Part shown: positions 1 through 6,960 of the stretch, in pieces | Layout: every line of letters begins with the position of its first letter | Position numbering within the stretch: the stretch's first letter is position 1 | Source: Mesorhizobium sp. B4-1-3 | GTDB taxonomy: Bacteria > Pseudomonadota > Alphaproteobacteria > Rhizobiales > Rhizobiaceae | Direction of reading: 5' to 3' | Length of the DNA stretch: 40,600 nt | NCBI RefSeq assembly: GCF_006439355.1 | Contig: NZ_VFTG01000036.1 | Location: 1 to 40,600, forward strand | Made by a program: the position numbers and the translations under genes | Notes under the pieces: model-generated | Database searches by the model: none | The model's input: the letters and a program-made list of their open reading frames with translations, nothing else | What the model was told of the DNA's origin: nothing

Positions 1-78
1 ACCACGCAGATCTACACCCATGTGCTGGAGGAGCGGCTGGTGCGGCTGGTCAACGATCATCATCCGCTTGCCGACTAG
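1..78 (+). CDS. xerD: Tyrosine recombinase XerD, C-terminal end (partial)
   Basis: The window opens in frame 1 of a gene that ends at the TAG at 76-78, leaving 25 residues. The fragment starts TTQIYTHVLEERL. This matches the end of XerC/XerD recombinases, where the Tyr of the conserved TQIYTH motif is the catalytic nucleophile for chromosome-dimer resolution at dif. The tail ends in PLAD. I chose XerD over XerC because accA follows directly, and xerD-accA is the usual order in rhizobia. That choice is inference; the recombinase identity rests on the YTH motif. The 5' part lies outside the window. Confidence 0.85.
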   Translation, partial: TTQIYTHVLEERLVRLVNDHHPLAD

Positions 79-178
79 GCCTCATATCGCTATGTGAGGG
101 CGACGTTCCACCGCCCGGAGCCAGCATTTCAGCGGTTCCGCCAGCCATTTGCCTTCCGACGGATCGGTCCGCTCAAGC

Positions 179-1129
179 ATGTACAACTACCTCGACTTTG
201 AAAAGCCGGTGCAGGATCTGGAGCTCAAGATCCTTGAGCTGAAGAAGCTTGCCGAGAACGGCGAGGCGGTCGATGTCGCCGAAGAGATAAGCCGGCTGGA
301 AAAGCGCTCGCGCGACGCGTTGCGCGACCTCTACAAGGCGCTCACGCCCTGGCAGAAGGTGCAGGTCGCGCGCCATCCCGACCGCCCGCATTGCGTCGAC
401 TACATCAAAGGGCTGTTCACCGATTTCACGCCCTTGGCCGGCGACCGCAATTTCGGCGACGACCAGGCGATCGTCGGCGGCTTCGCGCGCTTCCGCGGCG
501 AGCCGGTGGCGGTCATCGGCCAGGAGAAGGGTTCCGACACGGCAAGCCGCATCAAGCACAATTTCGGTTCGGTGCGCCCGGAGGGTTACCGCAAGGCGGT
601 GCGCCTGATGGAACTGGCCGACCGCTTCAAGATCCCGCTTCTGACGCTGGTCGACACCGCCGGCGCCTATCCCGGCGTCGGCGCCGAAGAGCGCGGCCAG
701 GCCGAAGCGATCGCGCGTTCGACCTCGGCCTGCCTTTCGCTGAAAGTGCCGTCGATCTCGGTGGTCATCGGCGAAGGCGGCTCCGGCGGCGCCATCGCGA
801 TCGCCACCGCCAATCGCGTCTACATGCTGGAGCACGCCATCTATTCGGTGATCTCGCCTGAGGGCGCGGCCTCGATCCTTTGGCGCGACACGACCCGCTC
901 CAAGGACGCGGCGACCAACATGAAGATCACCGCGCAGGATCTTCTCGAGATGAAGATCATCGACGCCATCATTCCCGAGCCGATCGGCGGCGCCCAGCGT
1001 GCGCCGGAAACGGTGATCGCATCGACCGGCGACCTCATCGCGAGGACGATGAAGGATTTTGCCGGCGCCAACACCGATTTCCGCGAGCAGCGCCGCGAGA
1101 AGTACCTGGCGATGGGCCGCAGTCTCTGA
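179..1129 (+). CDS. accA: Acetyl-CoA carboxylase carboxyltransferase subunit alpha
   Basis: AccA, with AccD, transfers the carboxyl group from biotin-BCCP to acetyl-CoA to make malonyl-CoA, the first committed step of fatty acid synthesis. The protein has 316 residues from the ATG at 179, the usual family length. The N-terminus MYNYLDFEKPV and the helical region that follows are typical of AccA, so I reject the TTG ten codons upstream. The crotonase-fold core carries the glycine-rich GEGGSGGAIA stretch and the SVISPEGAASILW motif, the most conserved part of the carboxyltransferase site. It follows xerD by 100 bp. Nothing looks disrupted. The identification is secure. Confidence 0.97.
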   Translation: MYNYLDFEKPVQDLELKILELKKLAENGEAVDVAEEISRLEKRSRDALRDLYKALTPWQKVQVARHPDRPHCVDYIKGLFTDFTPLAGDRNFGDDQAIVGGFARFRGEPVAVIGQEKGSDTASRIKHNFGSVRPEGYRKAVRLMELADRFKIPLLTLVDTAGAYPGVGAEERGQAEAIARSTSACLSLKVPSISVVIGEGGSGGAIAIATANRVYMLEHAIYSVISPEGAASILWRDTTRSKDAATNMKITAQDLLEMKIIDAIIPEPIGGAQRAPETVIASTGDLIARTMKDFAGANTDFREQRREKYLAMGRSL

Positions 1130-1160
1130 CCCGCCAATGGTTCGACCGTGGCCAAGATGA

Positions 1161-1194
1161 GCATTTTTGCCACAAAAATGCCGCCGGATCCGGC
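1161..1194. other. Two adjacent perfect palindromes in the accA-ldt gap
   Basis: The roughly 210 bp between accA and the next gene contain a perfect 9-bp inverted repeat at 1161-1181 (GCATTTTTG, 3-nt loop, CAAAAATGC). Two bases later comes a perfect 12-bp palindrome, GCCGGATCCGGC, at 1183-1194. The first has an AT-rich stem and no downstream T run, so it is not a classical terminator. They could form a compound end-of-gene structure for accA or a protein-binding site for the downstream gene. I cannot tell which. Confidence 0.4.
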
Positions 1195-1339
1195 TCAATG
1201 GGATTTGCCGTGAGGGGTTTGCCAAGGCTTGCGGTAAGGAATTTTCAAGGTTAACGGGCTTACGGTCCACTGGTGTTCAGCCTGCGGGCCCGGCAATGCC
1301 GAGATCCGTTGGCCCGAGAGAAAAGACGTAGCCGTGTCG

Positions 1340-2629
1340 ATGTTTGCCAAGCTTGCCCGCACCGGAGTCCTGATTGCCGCCATCGGCGTCGCCGGCTGCA
1401 ATGATTCGTCGATGAAGGATTTTGCGCCCGAGGCCAACAAGCCGTTGCCGGACAAGATCCTCGCCGACATGAAGGCCAAGGGCATGGTGCGCACCTCCTC
1501 GGTAATGGCGCGCATCTTCAAGGAGGAAGGCAAGCTCGAGATCTGGAAGGCCAAGACCAACGGCCGCTACGATCTCGTCGCCACCTACGACATCTGTAAA
1601 TGGTCGGGCAAACTCGGTCCCAAATACACCGAGGGCGACCGCCAGGCGCCGGAAGGCTTCTACACGGTGCGTCCCTCGCAGATGAACCCGCGCTCGCACT
1701 ACCATTTGTCCTTCAACATCGGCTTTCCCAACGCCTATGACCGCGCCAATGGCCGCACCGGCCAGAACCTGATGGTGCACGGCGCCTGCTCGTCGTCCGG
1801 CTGCTATTCGATGACCGACGCGCAGATCGAGCAGATCTATGCCTTCGGCCGCGACGCCTTCGAGGGCGGCCAGACCGAGTTCCAGATCCAGGCTTTCCCG
1901 TTCCGCATGACCGCCGCCAACATGGCGCGCTACCGCAACGACCCGAACTACGAGTTCTGGAAGATGCTGAAGGTCGGCTACGATAATTTCGAGATCACCA
2001 AGGTACCGCCGAAGGTCGACGTCTGCGAGAAGCGTTACGTCTTCAACCAGGTGGCGCCCGAAGGCACCACTTTCGACCCGACCGGCCCCTGCCCCGCGAC
2101 GACGCAGCCGGATTCGCTGAAAGTGGCCTACGCCAACTACGAGAAGAGCTACGATGCGGCCTTCAATTCGGCCGTGAGATCCAGCGCGCCGCCGCCGAAA
2201 CCGACCATTGCCGGCATCAAGGAAGCCAGCATCGTTTCCGACTGGTCGAAGCGCCGCGCCCGCGGCGAGCGCGTGCCGATCGAGCCGCCGTCGCTGAATG
2301 CCGACGGCTCAGTGACGGAAACCACCCGCATGGGCCGCATCGATTCCCCGCTCGGGCGCAAGATGGCAGCAGCCGACGCGGAAAAGGAAGCCAAGCGCAA
2401 GGCAGAAGAGCAGCGCCTGGCCGCGATCGAGGCGGCCAAGGCCGCCAAGGAAGCGGCCAAGCAGCAGGCTTTGGCCGAGAAGGAAGCCGCCAAGCAGGCA
2501 GCGCAGCAGCCGGTCGTCACCGCAGGCGTGGAAGCCGCACCCGCGCAGGAAACGCAGCAGGCCGCCGATACCGACCCAGGCACCGTGTCGAAGCTGAAGA
2601 AGAAGCTGCTCGGCATGTTCGGCGGCTGA
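1340..2629 (+). CDS. YafK/LdtF-type L,D-transpeptidase family lipoprotein
   Basis: Probable periplasmic, lipid-anchored YkuD-domain enzyme acting on peptidoglycan. From the ATG at 1340 (a GTG at 1334 is possible) it has 429 residues. A short hydrophobic leader ends in a lipobox-like GVAGC with Cys20 as the likely lipidated residue. The catalytic site is VHGACSSSGCYSM with His147 and Cys155. This is the YafK-family variant in which SSSGC replaces the usual SHGC of other L,D-transpeptidases. In E. coli the YafK relative (DpaA/LdtF) detaches Lpp from peptidoglycan; whether this protein does so is inference. Residues beyond about 340 form an Ala/Lys/Glu-rich, probably coiled-coil tail that is extra to the domain. 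The 206-bp upstream gap holds two palindromes. The tusA-like gene follows 6 bp downstream, suggesting co-transcription. Confidence 0.8.
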   Translation: MFAKLARTGVLIAAIGVAGCNDSSMKDFAPEANKPLPDKILADMKAKGMVRTSSVMARIFKEEGKLEIWKAKTNGRYDLVATYDICKWSGKLGPKYTEGDRQAPEGFYTVRPSQMNPRSHYHLSFNIGFPNAYDRANGRTGQNLMVHGACSSSGCYSMTDAQIEQIYAFGRDAFEGGQTEFQIQAFPFRMTAANMARYRNDPNYEFWKMLKVGYDNFEITKVPPKVDVCEKRYVFNQVAPEGTTFDPTGPCPATTQPDSLKVAYANYEKSYDAAFNSAVRSSAPPPKPTIAGIKEASIVSDWSKRRARGERVPIEPPSLNADGSVTETTRMGRIDSPLGRKMAAADAEKEAKRKAEEQRLAAIEAAKAAKEAAKQQALAEKEAAKQAAQQPVVTAGVEAAPAQETQQAADTDPGTVSKLKKKLLGMFGG

Positions 2630-2635
2630 GACCTC

Positions 2636-2899
2636 ATGCACAACGACATGCATGAACAAAAGCCGAAGCTGCCCGCCACCTACGATCTCAAGGGGCTGAA
2701 CTGCCCGCTGCCGGTGCTGAAGGCGCGCAAGCGGCTGGCGGCCATGCAACCTGGCAGCCGGCTTTGGCTGGAAACCACCGATCCGCTCGCGGTCATCGAT
2801 ATCCCGGCCTTCTGCGCCGATGCCGGCCACCAATTGGTCGAGACGGCCGCGGTGACCGGCGGCCACCGCTTTCTGGTCGAGCGCGGCAACGCCGCCTGA
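2636..2899 (+). CDS. TusA/SirA-family sulfurtransferase-like protein
   Basis: Small protein of 87 residues, or 83 if the second ATG at 2648 is used; neither start has a strong ribosome-binding site. It contains the hallmark CPLPVLKA motif (CPxP), whose Cys carries persulfide sulfur in TusA relay proteins, followed by the expected beta-alpha-beta-alpha-beta pattern. The family delivers sulfur for tRNA thiolation, molybdenum cofactor and related uses; which pathway applies here is not visible. It sits 6 bp after the L,D-transpeptidase gene and converges on the COG0523 gene with an 18-bp gap. The family call is strong; the specific role is open. Confidence 0.82.
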   Translation: MHNDMHEQKPKLPATYDLKGLNCPLPVLKARKRLAAMQPGSRLWLETTDPLAVIDIPAFCADAGHQLVETAAVTGGHRFLVERGNAA

Positions 2900-2917
2900 G
2901 CCGGCGTCGTTTTCGGT

Positions 2918-4036
2918 TTATAGTCCTGCAATCGCCAGCGGATTGGCTTCGAGCGCCGCCCGGTCCGGCGTGTCGACCGAAGGCTTGTTGGTGAAGGCGG
3001 CGAACAGCCGCTGGATATAATCCTGCGGCATGTCGAGCGTGATCAGCACCAGCCTGGTGCCGCGCTGGCCGTCGGGCCAGGCCGGCAGCCTTGCCGGCGG
3101 ATGCAGGATCTTCTGCACGCCGTGAATGACCAGCGGCCGCGACGGATCCTCGGCAAGCTCGATGACGCCCTTCATGCGCAGAAGTTTCTCGCCATGCGTC
3201 GAGCGCAGAAGATCGAGGAACATCTCGATCGCCGAGAACGACACCGGGCCGTCATGGACGAGCGAGTGCGTGCGCACGCGCGCATCGTGGCGATGCTCAT
3301 GGTGGCGGTGATCATGGTCGCCGTCATGGTGGTCGTGACCATGGTGATTATCATGACCATGCGCCGCCTCTTCACCAAGCCAGCGCCGTACGTCGGCGGA
3401 CTTGGTTTCGGGATCGTAGAGCCCGCAATTGAACAGCGCCGCGGCGCCCGTGCCGGCCTCGTTGACGTCGAGCACGACGGCACCCGGATTGATCTGCTTC
3501 AGCCTTGTCCGCAACGCCTCGACCTCGGCCGCGTCGGCAAGGTCGGTCTTGGCCAGCACCACGCGGTCGGCCACCGCCGCCTGCTTCACCGCCTCGACAT
3601 GGGCATCGAGCGTCGCCTCGCCATTGACGGCGTCGACCAGCGTGACGACGCCGTCGAGCCGGAAGGCCTGCACCAGCGCCGGATGCGCCATGATCGACTG
3701 CAGCACCGGCGCCGGATCGGCCAGGCCCGTCGTCTCGACGACGACACGGGCCAGTTTGGCGATACGGCCGGTCTGCAGCCGGTCGACGAGATCGGCGAGC
3801 GTATCGACGAGGTCGCCGCGCACCGTGCAGCAGAGACAGCCGTCGGAAAGCTGGATGATGCCGTCGGACGCCTGCTCGACCAAAAGATGGTCGATCGCCA
3901 CCTCGCCGAACTCGTTGATGATCACCGCCGTGTCGGCAAGCGCCGGATCCTTGAGCAGCCTGTTGAGCAGCGTCGTCTTGCCGGCGCCGAGAAAGCCGGT
4001 GAGCACCGATACGGGAATGGGAAAGCTGCCGCCCAT
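2918..4036 (-). CDS. COG0523 (CobW/ZNG1-like) GTP-dependent metallochaperone
   Basis: G3E-family GTPase of 372 residues. It shows a Walker A motif (GFLGAGKTT, residues 14-22), the metal-binding CLCC motif (Cys67, Cys69, Cys70) that defines COG0523, and a C-terminal CobW_C domain. Between the two domains, around residues 224-254, is a very His/Asp-rich loop (HGHDNHHGHDHH and on), as seen in zinc- or nickel-handling members. Family knowledge points to delivery of Zn2+ to client enzymes; a cobalt/B12 role is less likely because no cobalamin genes are nearby. The start lies 8 bp after the stop of the D,D-carboxypeptidase gene, so the two form an operon. No Zur box was recognised. Confidence 0.88.
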   Translation of the reverse strand: MGGSFPIPVSVLTGFLGAGKTTLLNRLLKDPALADTAVIINEFGEVAIDHLLVEQASDGIIQLSDGCLCCTVRGDLVDTLADLVDRLQTGRIAKLARVVVETTGLADPAPVLQSIMAHPALVQAFRLDGVVTLVDAVNGEATLDAHVEAVKQAAVADRVVLAKTDLADAAEVEALRTRLKQINPGAVVLDVNEAGTGAAALFNCGLYDPETKSADVRRWLGEEAAHGHDNHHGHDHHDGDHDHRHHEHRHDARVRTHSLVHDGPVSFSAIEMFLDLLRSTHGEKLLRMKGVIELAEDPSRPLVIHGVQKILHPPARLPAWPDGQRGTRLVLITLDMPQDYIQRLFAAFTNKPSVDTPDRAALEANPLAIAGL

Positions 4037-4044
4037 GACGCAGC

Positions 4045-5208
4045 TCAGTTGGCCTTGGCGGATTGGTCGCCCTGCGCCCCTGCTGCGGCGGTCGCCAGCG
4101 GCTCGGCGCCGGCCGGCGCCGGCCTGTCGGGCCGCCAGTTCGGCAGCGGCACATCGGCATAGTTCTGATTGGTCTGGTCGACGAATGCCTTGGGCGCCGG
4201 TCCCGTGGCGCCGCCGAGCCCGACCGCGACGAGCGTCGGGTGCTCGAGCTTCACCTGGTACGGCGACTTGGGCTTGTCCTTGGCGGCAACCTCGGGAGCC
4301 GCCTCGGACTGCTCCTCCTTCGGCTTCTTCTTGCAGATCTCGTCATGCATGTCGTTGGGTGACAGCGTGTCGCCATAGGGCTTGAGCGCGGCCAGTGTGG
4401 TCGAACCCGCCGCTGGCATGTTGAAACCCTGGTCGAGCAGCCTTGCCGCCGCTTCGGCGCGGCTGATCGCCGATTTCTCGCCAAGCACCACGGCCACCAG
4501 CGTGCGCCCGTTGCGCGTCGCCGAACCGATCATGTTGAATCCGGAAGAGCAGACAAAACCCGTCTTCATGCCGTCGGCGCCCGGATAGCGGCCGATCAAC
4601 AGATTGTAGTTCGGGAGCGCCTTCTTGCCGACGGCAAGGCCTTCGATCGAGAACCAAGGCGCATATTGCGGAAAATCATTGCGCAACGCCGTCACCAGGA
4701 CGGCGAGGTCGCGCGCCGTCGTATACTGTTCCGGTGAATAGAGCCCATTCGGATTGACGAAATGCGTGCCCGTCATGCCGAGCCGGGCCGCCTCGGCGTT
4801 CATGCGGTCGGCAAACGCGGCCTGCGACCCGCCGATATTCTCGCCCACGGCCATGGCGATGTCGTTGGCCGACTTGACCAGCATCATCTTCAGCGCATTG
4901 TCGAGCCGCATCACCGAGCCGGGCCTGAAGCCCATCTTGCTCGGCGGCTCGCCGGCCGAATGCTTCGTCACCTTGATCGGCGAATCGAGCGCCACCTCGC
5001 CCGCCTGAATGGCGCGGAACGCGACATAGGCCGTCATCAGCTTGCTGAGCGAGGCCGGATACCAGCGCTTGAACGCATCCTGGTGCTCCAAGATGGAGCC
5101 GCTTTTGAGGTCGAAAAGCACGACCGGGTTGGCGCGCGCCACGCCGGCAAGCGCCGGGAGTGCCAGCGCGCCTGCCAGCAATAGGTTGAGGAAATGCCTC
5201 TGCCGCAT
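4045..5208 (-). CDS. D-alanyl-D-alanine carboxypeptidase (S11, PBP5-type)
   Basis: Penicillin-binding protein that trims the terminal D-Ala from peptidoglycan pentapeptides in the periplasm. All three active-site motifs are present: SLSK (Ser53, Lys56), SAN (113-115) and KTG (215-217). I start at 5208 because this gives a clean signal peptide (MRQRHFLNLLLAGALALPA, cut after ARA). An in-frame start 24 codons upstream at 5280 would bury the signal behind an Arg-rich stretch. The mature protein is about 360 residues. The last ~90 residues are low complexity, rich in Lys, Pro and Ala, and do not look like the PBP5 C-terminal membrane anchor. First gene of an operon with the COG0523 GTPase. Divergent from the M20 gene. 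Confidence 0.9.
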   Translation of the reverse strand: MRQRHFLNLLLAGALALPALAGVARANPVVLFDLKSGSILEHQDAFKRWYPASLSKLMTAYVAFRAIQAGEVALDSPIKVTKHSAGEPPSKMGFRPGSVMRLDNALKMMLVKSANDIAMAVGENIGGSQAAFADRMNAEAARLGMTGTHFVNPNGLYSPEQYTTARDLAVLVTALRNDFPQYAPWFSIEGLAVGKKALPNYNLLIGRYPGADGMKTGFVCSSGFNMIGSATRNGRTLVAVVLGEKSAISRAEAAARLLDQGFNMPAAGSTTLAALKPYGDTLSPNDMHDEICKKKPKEEQSEAAPEVAAKDKPKSPYQVKLEHPTLVAVGLGGATGPAPKAFVDQTNQNYADVPLPNWRPDRPAPAGAEPLATAAAGAQGDQSAKAN

Positions 5209-5362
5209 GATCAAATCCGAAATCGCCTCTTGCCGTGATCGCCGCTGGCTCCGTAAGATTTCGTTACTCATCGCCAGCAAAATGCGGTCCGACCCTCACC
5301 CCAGACCGCATTGTTGCGGTGCTATTTACGCTATGTGTCGCCAAAATGGCAAAGTGCAAGAC

Positions 5363-5385
5363 ATCACAATTGAGTATCACAATTG
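5363..5385. repeat. Two direct copies of ATCACAATTG, 13-bp spacing
   Basis: The divergent region between the carboxypeptidase and M20 genes contains ATCACAATTG at 5363-5372 and again at 5376-5385, a 13-bp period. Each copy includes the palindromic core CAATTG. The pair lies 55-77 bp upstream of the M20 start, where a regulator could act. No regulator is known for it. Confidence 0.4.
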
Positions 5386-5439
5386 CTGAGCAGCGGCTCT
5401 GAACCGACTGCAGCCAATCAACCAAGAGATGGACCGATC

Positions 5440-6603
5440 ATGCCGATTCTGAACCGCGCCGCACAAATGCAGGAAGAAGTCGCCGGCTGGCGCCGGCATC
5501 TGCACCAGACACCGGAGCTGAATTTCGACGTCTTCCAGACCGCCGGCTTTGTCACTGAGAAGCTGAAGGCCTTCGGCTGCGACGAGGTGGTGACGGGGCT
5601 GGGCAAGACTGGCGTCGTGGGCATCATCCGCGGCCGCAGGGGCGATGGCCCGGCCATCGGGCTGCGCGCCGACATGGACGCGCTGCCGATCGACGAGATC
5701 ACCGGCAAGCCGTGGGCCTCGACCGTGCGCGGCAAGATGCATGCCTGCGGCCATGACGGCCATACCGCGATGCTCTTGGGCGCGGCCAAATATCTTGCCG
5801 AGACGCGCAACTTCGCCGGCACCGTGGCGGTGATCTTCCAGCCGGCCGAGGAAGGCGGCGGCGGCGGCAACGAGATGGTCAAGGACGGCATGATGGAACG
5901 CTTCGGTATCGAGAAGGTGTTCGGCATGCACAATATGCCGGGCCTGCCGGTTGGCCAGTTCGCCATCAAGCCCGGCCCGATCATGGCCGCGACGGCCGAA
6001 TTCACCATCACCGTCAAGGGCCGCGGCGGCCATGCCGCGATGCCGCACGGCACGATCGACCCGATCGTCATCACCAGCCAGTTGGTCGGCGCGCTGCAGA
6101 CCATCGCCTCGCGCAGCACCGATCCGGTCGAGGCCGTGGTGGTGTCGGTGACGAAGTTCCACGCCGGCGACGCCTACAACGTCATTCCGGAAAGCGCCGA
6201 GATCGCCGGCACCGTGCGCACGCTGAAGAAGGAAGTGGCCAAGAAATCGGAAGAGCGCATCCGCGCGCTCTGCGCCGGCCTCGCGGCGGCCTTCGGCGCC
6301 ACCATCGAGGTCGATTACGACGCCAATTACCCCGTCACCTTCAACCATGCCGAGGAAACCGCGTTTGCTGGCGATATCGCGGCCGACATCGCCGGCGACA
6401 GCCATGTCCACCGCGCCATCCAGCCGGTGATGGGCGGCGAGGATTTCTCCTATATGCTGGAAGCCCGCCCCGGCGCCTTCATCTTCATCGGCAACGGCGA
6501 CTCGGCCGGCCTGCATCACCCGGCCTATGACTTCAACGACGAGGTCATCCCGCACGGCATGAGCTATTGGGTGAAGCTGGCCGAGACCGCGCTGGCAGCC
6601 TAG
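5440..6603 (+). CDS. M20 family amidohydrolase (hippurate hydrolase-like)
   Basis: Zinc-dependent metallohydrolase of 387 residues, probably cleaving N-acyl amino acids; the family includes hippuricase, N-acetyl-amino-acid deacetylase and IAA-amino-acid hydrolases. Metal-site motifs are visible in order: LRADMDALPI, MHACGHDGHTAMLLGAA, the Glu pair in PAEEGGGGG, and a C-terminal HHPAYDFND. The dimerisation-domain motif GGHAAMPHGTIDP lies between them. No signal peptide, so cytoplasmic. The ATG at 5440 aligns with the family N-terminus and has a purine-rich AAGAGA upstream; an upstream in-frame start at 5383 would add 19 unrelated residues. Its stop codon is flush with a dispersed repeat. The substrate cannot be read from sequence. 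Confidence 0.9.
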   Translation: MPILNRAAQMQEEVAGWRRHLHQTPELNFDVFQTAGFVTEKLKAFGCDEVVTGLGKTGVVGIIRGRRGDGPAIGLRADMDALPIDEITGKPWASTVRGKMHACGHDGHTAMLLGAAKYLAETRNFAGTVAVIFQPAEEGGGGGNEMVKDGMMERFGIEKVFGMHNMPGLPVGQFAIKPGPIMAATAEFTITVKGRGGHAAMPHGTIDPIVITSQLVGALQTIASRSTDPVEAVVVSVTKFHAGDAYNVIPESAEIAGTVRTLKKEVAKKSEERIRALCAGLAAAFGATIEVDYDANYPVTFNHAEETAFAGDIAADIAGDSHVHRAIQPVMGGEDFSYMLEARPGAFIFIGNGDSAGLHHPAYDFNDEVIPHGMSYWVKLAETALAA

Positions 6604-6705
6604 AGCAGTTCCAGGAAAAGGTGTGAGCGGTTTTCCGTTCCGGAATTGCGTAAAAACAGAAGGATAGAGTGGTTTGCCGTTTCCGTGAAAGGTGAACCGC
6701 TCTAA
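6601..6705. repeat. Dispersed Mesorhizobium-type inverted repeat, full copy
   Basis: A 105-bp element starts at the stop codon of the M20 gene. It has imperfect terminal inverted repeats (AGAGCAGTTC at the left, GAACCGCTCT at the right). Internally it carries CGGTTTTCCGTTCCGG, then a purine-rich AAAAACAGAAGGATAGAG middle and a second GGTTT...GTGAAA hairpin. Parts of the same sequence recur at 35236-35285 and 38315-38384. From memory such elements are abundant intergenic repeats in Mesorhizobium. It codes for nothing and resembles a MITE or REP-type palindromic element. Confidence 0.75.
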
Positions 6706-6812
6706 ACGGCCGCGGGCGAAGGCGGCGAGCAGCCCGCCATCCGGCTTGGTCGGCTCGGCCTTGCCGAGATGAATTGCAGCCTGAGGGGAGATCAGCATGC
6801 CCCTTGGCGAAC

Positions 6813-6840
6813 CGGCCCGAAGCGTTTATGTGTCGGGCCG
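6813..6840. other. Stem-loop just upstream of tRNA-Arg
   Basis: CGGCCCGA at 6813-6820 pairs perfectly with TCGGGCCG at 6833-6840 across a 12-nt loop. The tRNA begins 3 bp later. It may be a processing signal or a terminator-like structure for upstream transcription. No T run follows. Confidence 0.4.
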
Positions 6841-6843
6841 CGT

Positions 6844-6920
6844 GGTCCCGTAGCTCAGTAGGATAGAGCGGCAGATTCCTAATCTGTAGGTCACAGGTTC
6901 GATTCCTGTCGGGATCACCA
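6844..6920 (+). tRNA. tRNA-Arg(CCT)
   Basis: A 77-nt tRNA folds by eye. The acceptor stem is GGTCCCG with CGGGATC (one G-T wobble), followed by discriminator A and an encoded CCA at 6918-6920. The anticodon stem is GCAGA/TCTGT with loop TTCCTAA, giving anticodon CCT, which reads AGG (Arg). The T-loop region GGTTCGATTCC is canonical. The D arm holds AGCTCAGTAGGATAGAGC. The 3' end of arginine tRNA genes is a common integrase target, and the DNA beyond it is full of gene remnants. Confidence 0.97.
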
Positions 6921-6960
6921 TACTTTTCAAAGGCTTGCGAGCAGGTCACCGCACGCTGGG

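Noticed and set aside
1250..1266. Possible CtrA site (TTAA-like halves) before the L,D-transpeptidase gene
   Set aside because: The halves are TTAA and TTAC with a 5-bp rather than 7-bp spacer, too far from the TTAA-N7-TTAA consensus.
6706..6812. Short minus-strand frame MLISPQAAIHLGKAE and onward before tRNA-Arg
   Set aside because: It continues straight through the dispersed repeat with no ribosome-binding site and no family resemblance, so it is probably chance.
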